DNA of 64,000 nt, from contig WGNK01000003.1 in NCBI GenBank assembly GCA_016124535.1, forward strand, positions 102,001 through 166,000, in the 5' to 3' direction. Both the position numbers and the translations under genes were made by a program. The notes beneath the pieces are model-generated. The model was given only the letters and a program-made list of their open reading frames with translations, was not told the origin of the DNA and searched no databases. Source of the stretch: Azospirillum sp. Lineage in GTDB: Bacteria > Pseudomonadota > Alphaproteobacteria > Azospirillales > Azospirillaceae. Position 1 is the stretch's first letter; each line of letters starts with the position of its first letter. Of the stretch, positions 53,562 to 62,510 are shown in pieces.

Positions 53562-54401
53562 ATGGCGCTCAAGGACATTCTGGTTGTGGTCGATGGCACA
53601 GCGGCAACGGCGGCGCGGGTCGCGGCCGCGGCGGCGCTGGCCGCCCGCCACGATGCCCATCTCACCGGGCTGTGGGTCGTCCCGCCGCTGAACATGCCCG
53701 GCTATGTCGACGTGCAGCTGCCCGAGGCGGTGCGGGAAGCTCACCGCCAGGAGCAACTGGAGCAGACGGCAGACGCCAAACGGCGGTTCGCCGAAGCCAT
53801 GGGCCAGGCCGGTCTGACCGCACGGTCGGAATGGCGCTCTGCCCAAGGCGATCCGACTGATATCACCGCGATCCACGCGCGCTACGCCGACCTGGTGGTG
53901 GTCGGTCAGACCGACGTCGACCGCGGCCGGGAGTCCGCCACGGTCCGCCCCGAAGCTCTCGTGTTCGATAGTGGCCGCCCGGTGCTGGTGGTGCCTTATG
54001 CCGGACAATTCCCGACGGTCGGCGACCGCGTCCTGGTGGCATGGAACGACAGCCGCGAGGCCGCCCGCGCCGTGGCCGATGCCCACCCGATCCTGGAACG
54101 GGCACATCGCGTCACCGTCCTCGCCGTCAATCCCCGACCCGGTATCCAAGGCGCCGGGGACGAGCCCGGCGCCGACATCGCCCGCCATCTCGCCCATCAT
54201 CGGGTGACCGTGGAGGCCAGCCATTTTCTGTGCGAGCCCGCGGAAATCGGTGACATCCTGCTCAACCAGATCACCGATCTCGGCTGCGATTTGGTGGTGA
54301 TGGGTGCTTATGGCCGCAGCCGGCTGCGCGAGATCGTGCTGGGCAGCTTGACCGGGTTCATTCTGAGGCACATGACGGTGCCGATCCTGTTCAGTCACTG
54401 A
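53562..54401 (+). CDS. universal stress protein, tandem Usp domains
   Basis: 279 residues with two UspA folds. The first (1-140) starts MALKDILVVVDGTAATAARV; the second (about 150-279) starts RVLVAWNDSREAARAV and keeps the ATP-binding loop GAYGRSRLREIVLGSLTGF. The first domain lacks that glycine loop (VVGQTDVDRGRES), so only the second is likely to bind nucleotide. A GGGGAG site lies before the ATG. Located 15 bp upstream of glgX on the same strand. Confidence 0.88.
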   Translation: MALKDILVVVDGTAATAARVAAAAALAARHDAHLTGLWVVPPLNMPGYVDVQLPEAVREAHRQEQLEQTADAKRRFAEAMGQAGLTARSEWRSAQGDPTDITAIHARYADLVVVGQTDVDRGRESATVRPEALVFDSGRPVLVVPYAGQFPTVGDRVLVAWNDSREAARAVADAHPILERAHRVTVLAVNPRPGIQGAGDEPGADIARHLAHHRVTVEASHFLCEPAEIGDILLNQITDLGCDLVVMGAYGRSRLREIVLGSLTGFILRHMTVPILFSH

Positions 54402-54416
54402 TCGGCCCGATCACGC

Positions 54417-56567
54417 ATGGCAATCACAGTCTGGCCGGGACGGCCCCATCCGCTTGGCGCCGCCTGGGACGGCTTCGGCGTCAACTTCGCCCTGTTCTCG
54501 GCCCATGCCGAAACGGTTGAGCTGTGCCTGTTCGATGCCAGCGGCCAGCATGAGACCGCCCGCGTCACCCTACCCGAATACACCGACGAGGTCTGGCACG
54601 GGTACCTGCCCGAGGCCCGCCCGGGACAGCTTTACGGCTACCGCGTCCACGGCCCTTACCGCCCGGAGCAAGGCCATCGTTTCAACGCCAACAAGCTGCT
54701 GCTCGACCCCTATGCCCGGGCGCTGGTCGGGGCTTGGCGCTGGAACGATGCCCATTACGGCTACCGGGTCGGTGCGGCCAAGGACGACCTGTCGTTCGAC
54801 CGTCGGGACAACGCCCGCCTGGTGCCGAAATGCCGGGTGGTCGATCCCGCCTTCACCTGGGGCGCCGACCGGTCGCCGCGGGTCCCATGGGCCGACACCG
54901 TGATCTACGAGGCGCATGTTCGCGGTCTCACGATTCAGCACCCGGCACTTCCACCGGCCATACGTGGCAGTTTTGCCGGACTGGCCAGCCCGCCGATGAT
55001 CGACTATCTGCGCGGGCTCGGCGTCACGGCGGTCGAACTGCTGCCGGTCCACGCATTCGCCGACGACCGCCACCTGGTCGCCGCCGGCCTGCACAATTAT
55101 TGGGGTTACAATACCGTTGGGTTCTTCGCGCCCGAGCCGCGCTATCTGTCGGCCGGCGAGATCAGCGAGTTCCGCAGCATGGTCGCCCGCCTGCACGAGG
55201 CCGGAATCGAGGTCATCCTCGACGTGGTGTTCAACCACACCGGCGAAGGCAACCACCTGGGACCGACCCTGTGCTTCCGCGGCATCGACAACGCCAGCTA
55301 TTACCGTCTGGTCCAGAGCGACCGCCGCTTCTATGTCGACGACACCGGCACCGGCAATACCCTCGATCTCTCCCACCCGCGGGTGCTTCAGCTGGTCATG
55401 GATTCGCTGCGCTACTGGGCGGGGGACATGCATGTCGACGGCTTCCGCTTCGATCTCGCAACCACGCTCGCCCGCGAGAGCCACGGCTTCGATCCCGCCG
55501 GCAGCTTCCTCGATGCCTGCCGCCAGGACCCGCTGTTGTCCCAGGTCAAGCTGATCGCCGAGCCCTGGGACATCGGGCCTGGCGGCTATCGTCTGGGCGG
55601 CTTTCCTCCCGGCTGGGCCGAATGGAACGACCGCTACCGCGACACGGTTCGCCGGTTCTGGCGCGGCGACGCCGGCATCCTGCCCGACCTCGCAGCGCGT
55701 CTGACCGGCTCCAGCGACATCTTTGAGCACCACGGCCGGCGACCCTGGGCCAGCATCAATTACGTCACCTGTCACGACGGCTTCACTCTGGCCGACCTGG
55801 TGTCCTATGGGGTCAAGCACAACCAGGACAACCGCGAGAACAATCGCGACGGCACCGACGGCAACCACAGCGCCAATCATGGCGTCGAAGGCCCGACCGC
55901 CGATCCGGCGATCACCGCGGTGCGCCGGCGCCAACAGCGCAATTTTCTCGCCACGCTGCTGCTGTCCCAAGGTGTGCCGATGCTGCTCGCCGGCGACGAG
56001 CGCGGCCGGACCCAGAACGGCAACAACAACGCCTATTGCCAGGACAACGCCATCTCCTGGCTCGACTGGTCAAACGCCAACCCCGATGCCGCCGGCCTGA
56101 CCAATTTTACCCGTAGGCTGATCCGGCTGCGACAGGACCATCCGGTGCTGCGCCGACCGTCCTTCCTCCACGGCACGCAACGCTCCGCCGACGGCGTCGA
56201 GGACATCCTGTGGCTGACCCCGCAGGGCCAGGCGATGACCAGTGCCGACTGGCGTGACAGCCAGACCCGGTGTTTCGGCCTGATCCTGAATGGCACCGCT
56301 GGCGCCCCGATGGCCGCCGATGGCCGGCTGCTGATCGACGATCTCTTGCTTGTGGTCGTCAATGGCGGCGGCAATTCCGTCTCCTTCATGCTGCCGGTGG
56401 TACCCGGCGGCGCCGGTTGGATCCCACTGATCGATACCGCGGAGGATGACCAGCGGCTTTTCGATCGCCAGCCGATGGCGGCGCGGTTTGAACGTTCTGC
56501 CCACTCGATATGCGTCCTGGCCCTAGCGAAGGGGGATCTCGGCATATTCATTCCCCCACAGCGGTGA
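54417..56567 (+). CDS. glgX: glycogen debranching enzyme GlgX
   Basis: 716 residues. N-terminal CBM48 (HPLGAAWDGFGVNFALFSAHA) followed by a GH13 barrel with DVVFNHTGEGN, the nucleophile Asp in GFRFDLATTLARE, the acid/base Glu in KLIAEPWDIGPGGY and YVTCHDGFTLADLVSY. This is the isoamylase-like debranching group that cuts alpha-1,6 branches of limit dextrins. It stands in a run usp, glgX, receiver protein, malQ, pointing to glycogen breakdown. Confidence 0.95.
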   Translation: MAITVWPGRPHPLGAAWDGFGVNFALFSAHAETVELCLFDASGQHETARVTLPEYTDEVWHGYLPEARPGQLYGYRVHGPYRPEQGHRFNANKLLLDPYARALVGAWRWNDAHYGYRVGAAKDDLSFDRRDNARLVPKCRVVDPAFTWGADRSPRVPWADTVIYEAHVRGLTIQHPALPPAIRGSFAGLASPPMIDYLRGLGVTAVELLPVHAFADDRHLVAAGLHNYWGYNTVGFFAPEPRYLSAGEISEFRSMVARLHEAGIEVILDVVFNHTGEGNHLGPTLCFRGIDNASYYRLVQSDRRFYVDDTGTGNTLDLSHPRVLQLVMDSLRYWAGDMHVDGFRFDLATTLARESHGFDPAGSFLDACRQDPLLSQVKLIAEPWDIGPGGYRLGGFPPGWAEWNDRYRDTVRRFWRGDAGILPDLAARLTGSSDIFEHHGRRPWASINYVTCHDGFTLADLVSYGVKHNQDNRENNRDGTDGNHSANHGVEGPTADPAITAVRRRQQRNFLATLLLSQGVPMLLAGDERGRTQNGNNNAYCQDNAISWLDWSNANPDAAGLTNFTRRLIRLRQDHPVLRRPSFLHGTQRSADGVEDILWLTPQGQAMTSADWRDSQTRCFGLILNGTAGAPMAADGRLLIDDLLLVVVNGGGNSVSFMLPVVPGGAGWIPLIDTAEDDQRLFDRQPMAARFERSAHSICVLALAKGDLGIFIPPQR

Positions 56568-56660
56568 CTTTGTGTTTAGGATGATCGGGTGACAGTTGAG
56601 CCGCTGGGGTCCATCCCGGCGATTCCGATGGTCGTCATTCTCAGAAATTCGGCCCGACCT

Positions 56661-57707
56661 ATGCCTGATTACGATTTCTCCCTCGTCGAAGCCTATCTGA
56701 TCGACCCACAACTGAACACGATGCGGGTGTTCCGTGACGTTTTGATGCGACTGGGGATTAAAAAGATCCAAAATTTTTCTGGCTTGACCGGAGTTGCCGC
56801 GGCGATTGAAGCGGCGGCCCCCGATCTGGTGATCGCCGACGCCGACACCGCCGACAGCGACGTGTTCCGCCTGTTCCGCGCGATCCGCGCCGATCCGGCG
56901 GCATCCAACCCCTTCATCGGCATGATCGTCACCACCTGGCAACCGACCAAGGCGCTTTTGGCCAAGGTGTCCAATTGCGGCGCCGACGACCTCCTGGTCA
57001 AACCGGCATCACCCCGGCAAGTGATGGACCGGATTCACGCGCTGATCGAGGCCCGCAAGAAATTCGTCGTCACCGCCGACTATATCGGCCCGGACCGCCG
57101 TAAATCCTCGCGCGACGGCGCGCAGATTCCTCTGCTAGATGTCCCCAATACCCTGAAACTCAAGGTAACTGGACAATGGAGTAAAGTTGACTCGCGCGAC
57201 CTGATCACAATCGCCTCGGCCAAGCTCAGCGAGATGAAGCTGGTTCGCGGCAGCATCCAGTCGGCGTTCCTGATCGAGTTCGCGATACCCGGCCTGGCCC
57301 ATGACCCGCCGGAGAAGATCGCCCGCGACCACCTCGACCGGGTGCCGGGGGTACTCGACGACATCAAACGCCGCCTTGCGATCAGCGAACCCGGACAAAA
57401 GACCGAAATCGCCGCCAAGGGCCTGCTCGCCATCGTCGAGCAGGTGCGCAAACAGGCGGAAAGCGCGCCGGTCGGCCAGGATGAGCTGGGCCAGCTGCGC
57501 TCGCTTGCCCACGGCCTGGTGCGGGCGATCAGTCCCAATCGTGCGCCCGACGCCCTGGCCAAGGAGGTGACCGACGCGGTCGAGGCCTATCGCAACCGCC
57601 TCGCCGAGTTGCTCGCGGCCAAGGCAGCGGCCGCAGCCCACGCCGCGGGCACCCAAGGTGCCGGTTCTTCCGAAACTGCGGCGGCCACCGCCAGCCCAGG
57701 GTCGTGA
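56661..57707 (+). CDS. receiver-domain response regulator with an uncharacterised C-terminal region
   Basis: 348 residues from ATG 56661; ATG 56628 or GTG 56589 would lengthen it. The CheY-like receiver (1-125) reads YLIDPQLNTMRVFRDVLMRLG, phosphoacceptor region PDLVIADADTADSD and LLVKPASPRQ with the conserved Lys. After YIGPDRRKSSRD, a segment seen after receivers in several alphaproteobacterial regulators, comes a mostly helical region (about 165-320) without a DNA-binding or enzymatic motif and an Ala-rich tail. Its stop overlaps malQ (GTGA). The position inside a glycogen operon is unusual. Confidence 0.8.
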   Translation: MPDYDFSLVEAYLIDPQLNTMRVFRDVLMRLGIKKIQNFSGLTGVAAAIEAAAPDLVIADADTADSDVFRLFRAIRADPAASNPFIGMIVTTWQPTKALLAKVSNCGADDLLVKPASPRQVMDRIHALIEARKKFVVTADYIGPDRRKSSRDGAQIPLLDVPNTLKLKVTGQWSKVDSRDLITIASAKLSEMKLVRGSIQSAFLIEFAIPGLAHDPPEKIARDHLDRVPGVLDDIKRRLAISEPGQKTEIAAKGLLAIVEQVRKQAESAPVGQDELGQLRSLAHGLVRAISPNRAPDALAKEVTDAVEAYRNRLAELLAAKAAAAAHAAGTQGAGSSETAAATASPGS

Positions 57708-59905
57708 CTACGCCGACCCCGCCCGGCACCGCCGACCTCAATCGGCTCGCACTGGCCGCCGGCATCGAGCCGGCTTTTCACGACATCTGGGGCAACTGCC
57801 ACGAGGTCGCACTCGAAACCAAGCGGGGACTGCTCGCCGCGATGGGTTTCCGGGTCGACACCGAACCCGAGCTTGCCGAGAGCTTGGCCGAGATCTCCGC
57901 CGCCCCTTGGCGGCGGCTGATGCCACCGGTCGTGGTGGTGGACGCGGGCGATACGGTCGCGATTGACCTGGTCCTGGCCGATACGCCACCCGGCACATCG
58001 GCGACCTGGCGCCTGGACGAAGAATCGGGAACCGTCCACCGCGGCGAGGTCGCGCTCGACCAACTGCAGACCACCGGCGAGAGCCACCGAGACGGCTCGC
58101 GGCGGCGGCGGGCCGCCCTGGTCCTGCCGATCCGGCCGCCTCTGGGCTACCATCACCTGGGGCTATCGATCGCCGCGACCGGTCAGAGCGGCCAGACCAC
58201 AGTGATCGTCGCACCGCGCGGCTGTTTCGGCGTCGCCGAAGCGGTTCCGAATGGCCGGGGCTGGGGCCTTGGAGTCCAGCTCTACGGCTTGCGCAGCGCC
58301 ACCAATTGGGGGATCGGTGACTTCGGCGACCTTGCGGTTCTGGCCGAAATCGCCGGAGGGCAAGGCGCCGCCTTCGTCGGCGTCAATCCCCTGCACGCCT
58401 TGTTCCCCGCCGACCCGGCCCACCTCAGCCCCTATTCCCCGTCCGACCGGCGTTTTCTCAACATCCTTCATATCAGTGTCGCGGCGGTGCCGGACCTCGC
58501 CGAGTGCGACGAGGCGCGGGAGTGGATCGCCCGGCAGGCGTTCCAGGACGCGCTGGCCGCGGCACGGGCAGCAGCGATCATCGACTATCCGGCGGTGGCG
58601 GCGCTCAAGCTGCCGGTGCTCGAACTGCTGTACCGTTCATTCCAACGCCGGCATCTCGCTGCGGCAAGTCCACGTGCCGCGGCGTTCCGGCGCTTTACCG
58701 CCGAGATGGGAGCGGCATTTGACCGCCACGCCCGGTTCGACGCGCTGCATGAGCATTTCTTCCGGACGGATCCGGGTCGGTGGGCGTGGAGCGATTGGCC
58801 GGAGCCGTTCCGCCGCCCGGACAGCCCCGAGGTCGCCGCCTTCGCCGCCGCCCATGCCGACCGCATCGGCTTCTTCCAGTATTTGCAATGGCTGGCCGAC
58901 GACCAACTCGCCGCCGCCGCTAGCCGAGGCCGAGCCGCCGGGTTGAGGCTCGGCCTCTACCGCGACCTCGCGGTCGCCGGCCACCCCGGCGGCGGCGCCG
59001 CCTGGGCCGACCAGGACGCGATGATGCCCGCGGCCCGAGTCGGCGCCCCGCCTGATCCCTTCAATCTGCTAGGACAGAACTGGGGACTGGCGCCGTTCTC
59101 GCCGGTCGGCCTCGCCAATGCCGCCTATGAGCCGTACATCGCCTTGCTGCGTGCCAATATGCGCCACGCTGGCGTCTTGCGGATTGACCACGTGATGGCG
59201 CTGCAGCACCTGTTCTGCTACCCGGTCAGCGCCCGCGATGGCGCCTATCTCGGCTTTCCGTTCGCCGATCTGCTCCGCATCCTCGCGCTGGAATCCCGGC
59301 GCAACCACTGCGTCGTGATCGGCGAGGACCTCGGCACCGTGCCCGAAGGCTTTCGCCCGGCTCTGCAGCACGCCGGCGTGCTATCTTGCCGGGTACTCTA
59401 TTTCGAACGCAACGACCAGGGGGAGTTCCTGGCCCCGCCGGCTTGGCCCGAATTGGCCATGGTGACGGTCACCACCCACGACCTGGCGACCTTGCACGGC
59501 TATTGGAGCGCTACCGACCTCGCCTGGCGCCGCCAGCTCGGGCTCTACCCCGACGAAGACAGCGCCCGCCGCGAGGCCGCGGCGCGTGACGCTGACCGTG
59601 GTCAGCTGCTCCGCGCGCTTGCCGCAATCGGCGCCCTGTCCCCCCCCTGGCAGCCCGGCGATCCCTGGCCGGAGATGACGCCGGCACTGGTCGCGGCGGT
59701 CTACCGGCTGCTGGCGCAGTCGCCGGGGCAACTGCTGATGGTGCAAATCGAGGACATCCTCGGCGAGATCGAACAGCCCAATTTGCCGGGAACCATCGAC
59801 CAGCACCCCAACTGGCGCCGCCGCCTGGGCACATCGATCGAAGCGCTGACCGGCCTGCCGGCGTTCTCCGGTTTGGCCGCAGCGCTGCGCGGCTGCGGGC
59901 GCTGA
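57704..59905 (+). CDS. malQ: 4-alpha-glucanotransferase
   Basis: 733 residues from the GTG at 57704, overlapping the previous stop by 4 bases. GH77 motifs: WGIGDFGDLAVLAEIAGGQG, NPLHALFPADP, SPYSPSDRRFLN, the nucleophile Asp in VLRIDHVMALQHLFCYP, the acid/base Glu in VVIGEDLGTVPEGF and VTTHDLATLHGYW. An extra N-terminal region of about 140 residues precedes the barrel, as in longer MalQ forms. It transfers glucan chains released by GlgX, linking glycogen and maltodextrin turnover. Confidence 0.94.
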   Translation: MTTPTPPGTADLNRLALAAGIEPAFHDIWGNCHEVALETKRGLLAAMGFRVDTEPELAESLAEISAAPWRRLMPPVVVVDAGDTVAIDLVLADTPPGTSATWRLDEESGTVHRGEVALDQLQTTGESHRDGSRRRRAALVLPIRPPLGYHHLGLSIAATGQSGQTTVIVAPRGCFGVAEAVPNGRGWGLGVQLYGLRSATNWGIGDFGDLAVLAEIAGGQGAAFVGVNPLHALFPADPAHLSPYSPSDRRFLNILHISVAAVPDLAECDEAREWIARQAFQDALAAARAAAIIDYPAVAALKLPVLELLYRSFQRRHLAAASPRAAAFRRFTAEMGAAFDRHARFDALHEHFFRTDPGRWAWSDWPEPFRRPDSPEVAAFAAAHADRIGFFQYLQWLADDQLAAAASRGRAAGLRLGLYRDLAVAGHPGGGAAWADQDAMMPAARVGAPPDPFNLLGQNWGLAPFSPVGLANAAYEPYIALLRANMRHAGVLRIDHVMALQHLFCYPVSARDGAYLGFPFADLLRILALESRRNHCVVIGEDLGTVPEGFRPALQHAGVLSCRVLYFERNDQGEFLAPPAWPELAMVTVTTHDLATLHGYWSATDLAWRRQLGLYPDEDSARREAAARDADRGQLLRALAAIGALSPPWQPGDPWPEMTPALVAAVYRLLAQSPGQLLMVQIEDILGEIEQPNLPGTIDQHPNWRRRLGTSIEALTGLPAFSGLAAALRGCGR

Positions 59906-59970
59906 TTTGCGCCACCCGCGTCCTTGGTGCCAGTCCGGCCAAATTGAGGCTGTTCTTTCGATGCCAATCC

Positions 59971-59983
59971 CTTATTTTATAAG
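59971..59983. promoter_or_regulatory. AT-rich inverted repeat upstream of bfr
   Basis: CTTAT-TTT-ATAAG, the only AT-rich block in the 153-bp gap before bacterioferritin, about 75 bp upstream of its ATG. Likely part of the promoter; it does not match a Fur box or an Irr motif that I can recognise. Confidence 0.3.
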
Positions 59984-60058
59984 CATGTCCTGCTGCGTCG
60001 GCGAGCGGGGCGTGCGGAGGGCTCCGCCCGGCGGCCGGCGCAAGAACGGAGAGGAAGA

Positions 60059-60538
60059 ATGAAAGGCGATCCCAAGGTCATCCGCCATCTCAATACCATC
60101 CTGACCAACGAGCTGACCGCGATAAACCAGTACTTTCTTCATGCGCGGATGCTGAAGAATTGGGGGCTGCTGCGGCTCGCCAGTTACATCCATCAGGAAT
60201 CGATCGGCGAAATGAAACACGCCGATGCGATTATCGAGCGGGTGCTGTTCCTGGAGGGGCTACCCAACCTGCAGGATCTGCACAAACTGAAGATCGGTGA
60301 GGACGTACCCGAGATGATGGCCTCGGACCTCTCGGTCGAGAGCCTCAATCGAACCTGCCTGCAGGAGGCAATCGCCTATTGCGAGGAAGTCCGCGATTTC
60401 GAGACCCGCATGATCTTCACCAAGATCCTCAAAGAGACCGAGGAACACATCGACTGGCTGGAGACCCAGATCGATCTGATCCAGCGCGTCGGCATCCAGA
60501 ATTACCAGCAGGAGCAGATGTTCGGCGGTGACGACTGA
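60059..60538 (+). CDS. bfr: bacterioferritin
   Basis: 159 residues with an AGAGGAAGA ribosome binding site. Iron-site residues are in [18 protein letters not shown] (Glu18), [20 protein letters not shown] (Glu51, His54), LQEAIAYC (Glu94) and [11 protein letters not shown] (Glu127, His130), and the heme-binding Met52 is present. So this is a heme-binding, ferroxidase-competent Bfr that stores iron in 24-mers. Single gene; no bacterioferritin-associated ferredoxin is adjacent. Confidence 0.97.
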   Translation: MKGDPKVIRHLNTILTNELTAINQYFLHARMLKNWGLLRLASYIHQESIGEMKHADAIIERVLFLEGLPNLQDLHKLKIGEDVPEMMASDLSVESLNRTCLQEAIAYCEEVRDFETRMIFTKILKETEEHIDWLETQIDLIQRVGIQNYQQEQMFGGDD

Positions 60539-60583
60539 TCGTTTGGGCGGTGGCGTTCCGGCGGCGGACCGATGCCGACCCGC

Positions 60584-61042
60584 TCAGCCAACCAGAATGT
60601 CGACCAGGGGTGGCGGTGGCGTCCCCTGGTCGGCGCGGCGATAGGCGGCCAGCGCCGAGCGCCAGGGTTCGATGGTCAGCCCCGGCCCGAGTCCTTCCTG
60701 GGTGAATGCATGGGCCTGAAAGCTGGTACCGGACCCGGCGTCAACGACGCGGCCGGGACCCGCATTATTGCGCTGGCCGTCGCTGTCACGCGCCGTTCCG
60801 CTCCGGGGCCCGGCAAGAGCCGGCGACCGCCCGTCCGCCTGACCCGCATTCAGCCGGGCCGACTGCCGCCGCTCGCGCGCCGGATCAAACGGCTCCTGGT
60901 AACGAACCACGGCGGTGCCGGCCCGCTGGCGGCCCGGCTCTTGCTCCGGCGTGGTGACCGCGCCCTGCGCGCTTGGCGCCGGCAGCGCCAAGATCACAGG
61001 AACCGGCAGTTTTGCACCCGATGTGGGCCCGGATACGGACAT
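60584..61042 (-). CDS. hypothetical protein, Pro/Gly-rich
   Basis: 152 residues from ATG 61042 (a TTG at 61063 is possible). The middle (about 40-110) is low complexity and disordered-looking, rich in Gly, Arg and Ala. The C-terminus WRSALAAYRRADQG followed by a Pro run is the most protein-like part. No signal peptide or known domain. It lies downstream of phaR on the same strand, 204 bp away. Existence is plausible from position and strand but not certain. Confidence 0.5.
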   Translation of the reverse strand: MSVSGPTSGAKLPVPVILALPAPSAQGAVTTPEQEPGRQRAGTAVVRYQEPFDPARERRQSARLNAGQADGRSPALAGPRSGTARDSDGQRNNAGPGRVVDAGSGTSFQAHAFTQEGLGPGLTIEPWRSALAAYRRADQGTPPPPLVDILVG

Positions 61043-61246
61043 GGAAGGCGGCTCGGTCGACAACTGACACCGCTGCCGACGTTACCGGCCTATCCTCAAC
61101 ATGTCGTTAAATTAATCCAATTGCCAACTGACATCTCCGACCGCTCCACCAACCTGCGGCCGAAGTCGCCCCGACTCGGGGGCCGCCGCGCAGGGAAAAC
61201 CACACCCCGCGGCGGCTCGGCACCGCCCCCACTCAGCCCCGGAGTG

Positions 61247-61918
61247 CTAGTCGGCACCCGTCTGATGCTTGCTCAGGCTGCGCACCTGTTCCTGCAGTTC
61301 ATCGAGTCGCTTCTGCAATTCCGACAACGACTTACCTTCGGCGATCGCCTGCCCCTCGGCGGAGCCGTTGGAGCCGCGCGAGATCGGCGGCTCGGGCGCA
61401 TCGAGGCGGCCGAATTCCGCGGCGCCGAAGGGCGAGAACATACGCATCGCCCGTTCAAACAGAACCAGGTTATGCTTGCTCATTTCCTCAAACCCGCCGA
61501 AAGGAAAGATACCTCCAAGCGTGGTCTGGAAATAATCGCGAATCTGCTCCTGGTTCCTGGCGAAGGCCTGCATGCTATACTCAAGATAACTTGGCACCAT
61601 CCACTGCATGCTGTCGCCGTAGAATCCGATCAATTGGCGCAAAAAACTGATCGGCAGCAAATTTTGCCCTTTACTCTCTTCTTCAACGATGATCTGGGTC
61701 AAAACCGAGCGGGTGATATCCTCGCCGGTCTTGGCATCGTAAACGACGAAGTCCGACCCCTCCTTGACCATGTGGCTCAAGTGGTCGAGGGTAACGTAGC
61801 TGCTGGTTGCCGTGTTGTAGAGTCGCCGATTGGCGTATTTCTTGATGGTGATCGGGGTCGTGTGGGCGTCTTCTTTATCGGCCATCGGGGAGGCTTTCGT
61901 GCGGGGAACCTGGCGCAT
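61247..61918 (-). CDS. phaR: polyhydroxyalkanoate synthesis repressor PhaR
   Basis: 223 residues from ATG 61918, supported by AAGGAG 11 nt upstream; an internal ATG at 61885 lacks a site. The N-terminal PHB/PHA accumulation regulator domain is unmistakable: ITIKKYANRRLYNTATSSYVTLDHL (in two parts), KTGEDITRSVLTQII. The C-terminal half (SFLRQLIGFYGDSMQWMVP) binds PHA in studied relatives. PhaR represses phasin and PHA genes until polymer titrates it. Divergent from the PHA synthase operon. Confidence 0.93.
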   Translation of the reverse strand: MRQVPRTKASPMADKEDAHTTPITIKKYANRRLYNTATSSYVTLDHLSHMVKEGSDFVVYDAKTGEDITRSVLTQIIVEEESKGQNLLPISFLRQLIGFYGDSMQWMVPSYLEYSMQAFARNQEQIRDYFQTTLGGIFPFGGFEEMSKHNLVLFERAMRMFSPFGAAEFGRLDAPEPPISRGSNGSAEGQAIAEGKSLSELQKRLDELQEQVRSLSKHQTGAD

Positions 61919-62029
61919 AAGATCATAAACTCCTTAGCATTATCTGATCAATGCAGCCCAGTGCAAGAGTTCTTCCGTGTCACAGGTTCCAGAGATCCTG
62001 ATCGACGCACACGCTCCCGCTGGCCAAGT

Positions 62030-62040
62030 TTGCATCGCAA
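62030..62040. promoter_or_regulatory. candidate PhaR operator in the phaR/phaC divergent region
   Basis: TTGC-ATC-GCAA is an inverted repeat that fits the TGC-N3-GCA core described for PhaR in Paracoccus. It sits 18 bp upstream of the PhaE-like start and just before an AT-rich TATATA (62043-62048). Confidence 0.45.
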
Positions 62041-62057
62041 CATATATACTCCGAAAC

Positions 62058-62510
62058 ATGGCCGAACCAAGCGAATCCGACCCCCCCTCGCTCGAAGTCC
62101 TGGCCCGCCGCTTTCTGGAGCTGTGGCAAGATCAGTGGGCGGCACTGGCATCAGACCCGGAAATGGCGGAAAACCTGGCCCGCTTGTTCCAGATGATGGG
62201 ACAGAGCGTGGCGGCGTTCGCCCCCTTCGTCGGCTTTGGCGCCGCCGGAGCCGGCTGGGACACCAGACCGCCGCCACCGGGTTTCGCCGCAGGTGCCTTC
62301 CATGACCACCGCTCCGAAGCGGCGCCAGGGACCCCGGCCGCTGGCGCTCCATCTGTCGGTGGTGCTGGCGACATTGCTCAGTTGCTCCGCCGGATTGCCG
62401 TACTCGAGGGGCGGCTGGTTGCCCTGGAGGCCGGGTCTGCGCGGCCGCGTTTCCGAGTTCGCCGCTCTGGCCGCCGGCTACGACCCGGAAGTGCTGCGCC
62501 AGGCGGTTGA
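62058..62510 (+). CDS. PhaE-like small protein overlapping phaC
   Basis: 150 residues from ATG 62058. The N-terminal helix LEVLARRFLELWQDQWAALASDPE, a middle Gly/Pro-rich part and GDIAQLLRRIAVLEGRLVALEA near the C-terminus resemble the helical ends of PhaE/phasin-like partners of class III synthases; the similarity is in pattern only. The last 209 bases overlap the phaC start in another frame. The gene has no obvious ribosome binding site. I treat it as a real gene because the coiled-coil-like C-terminus is encoded within the overlap. Confidence 0.6.
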   Translation: MAEPSESDPPSLEVLARRFLELWQDQWAALASDPEMAENLARLFQMMGQSVAAFAPFVGFGAAGAGWDTRPPPPGFAAGAFHDHRSEAAPGTPAAGAPSVGGAGDIAQLLRRIAVLEGRLVALEAGSARPRFRVRRSGRRLRPGSAAPGG

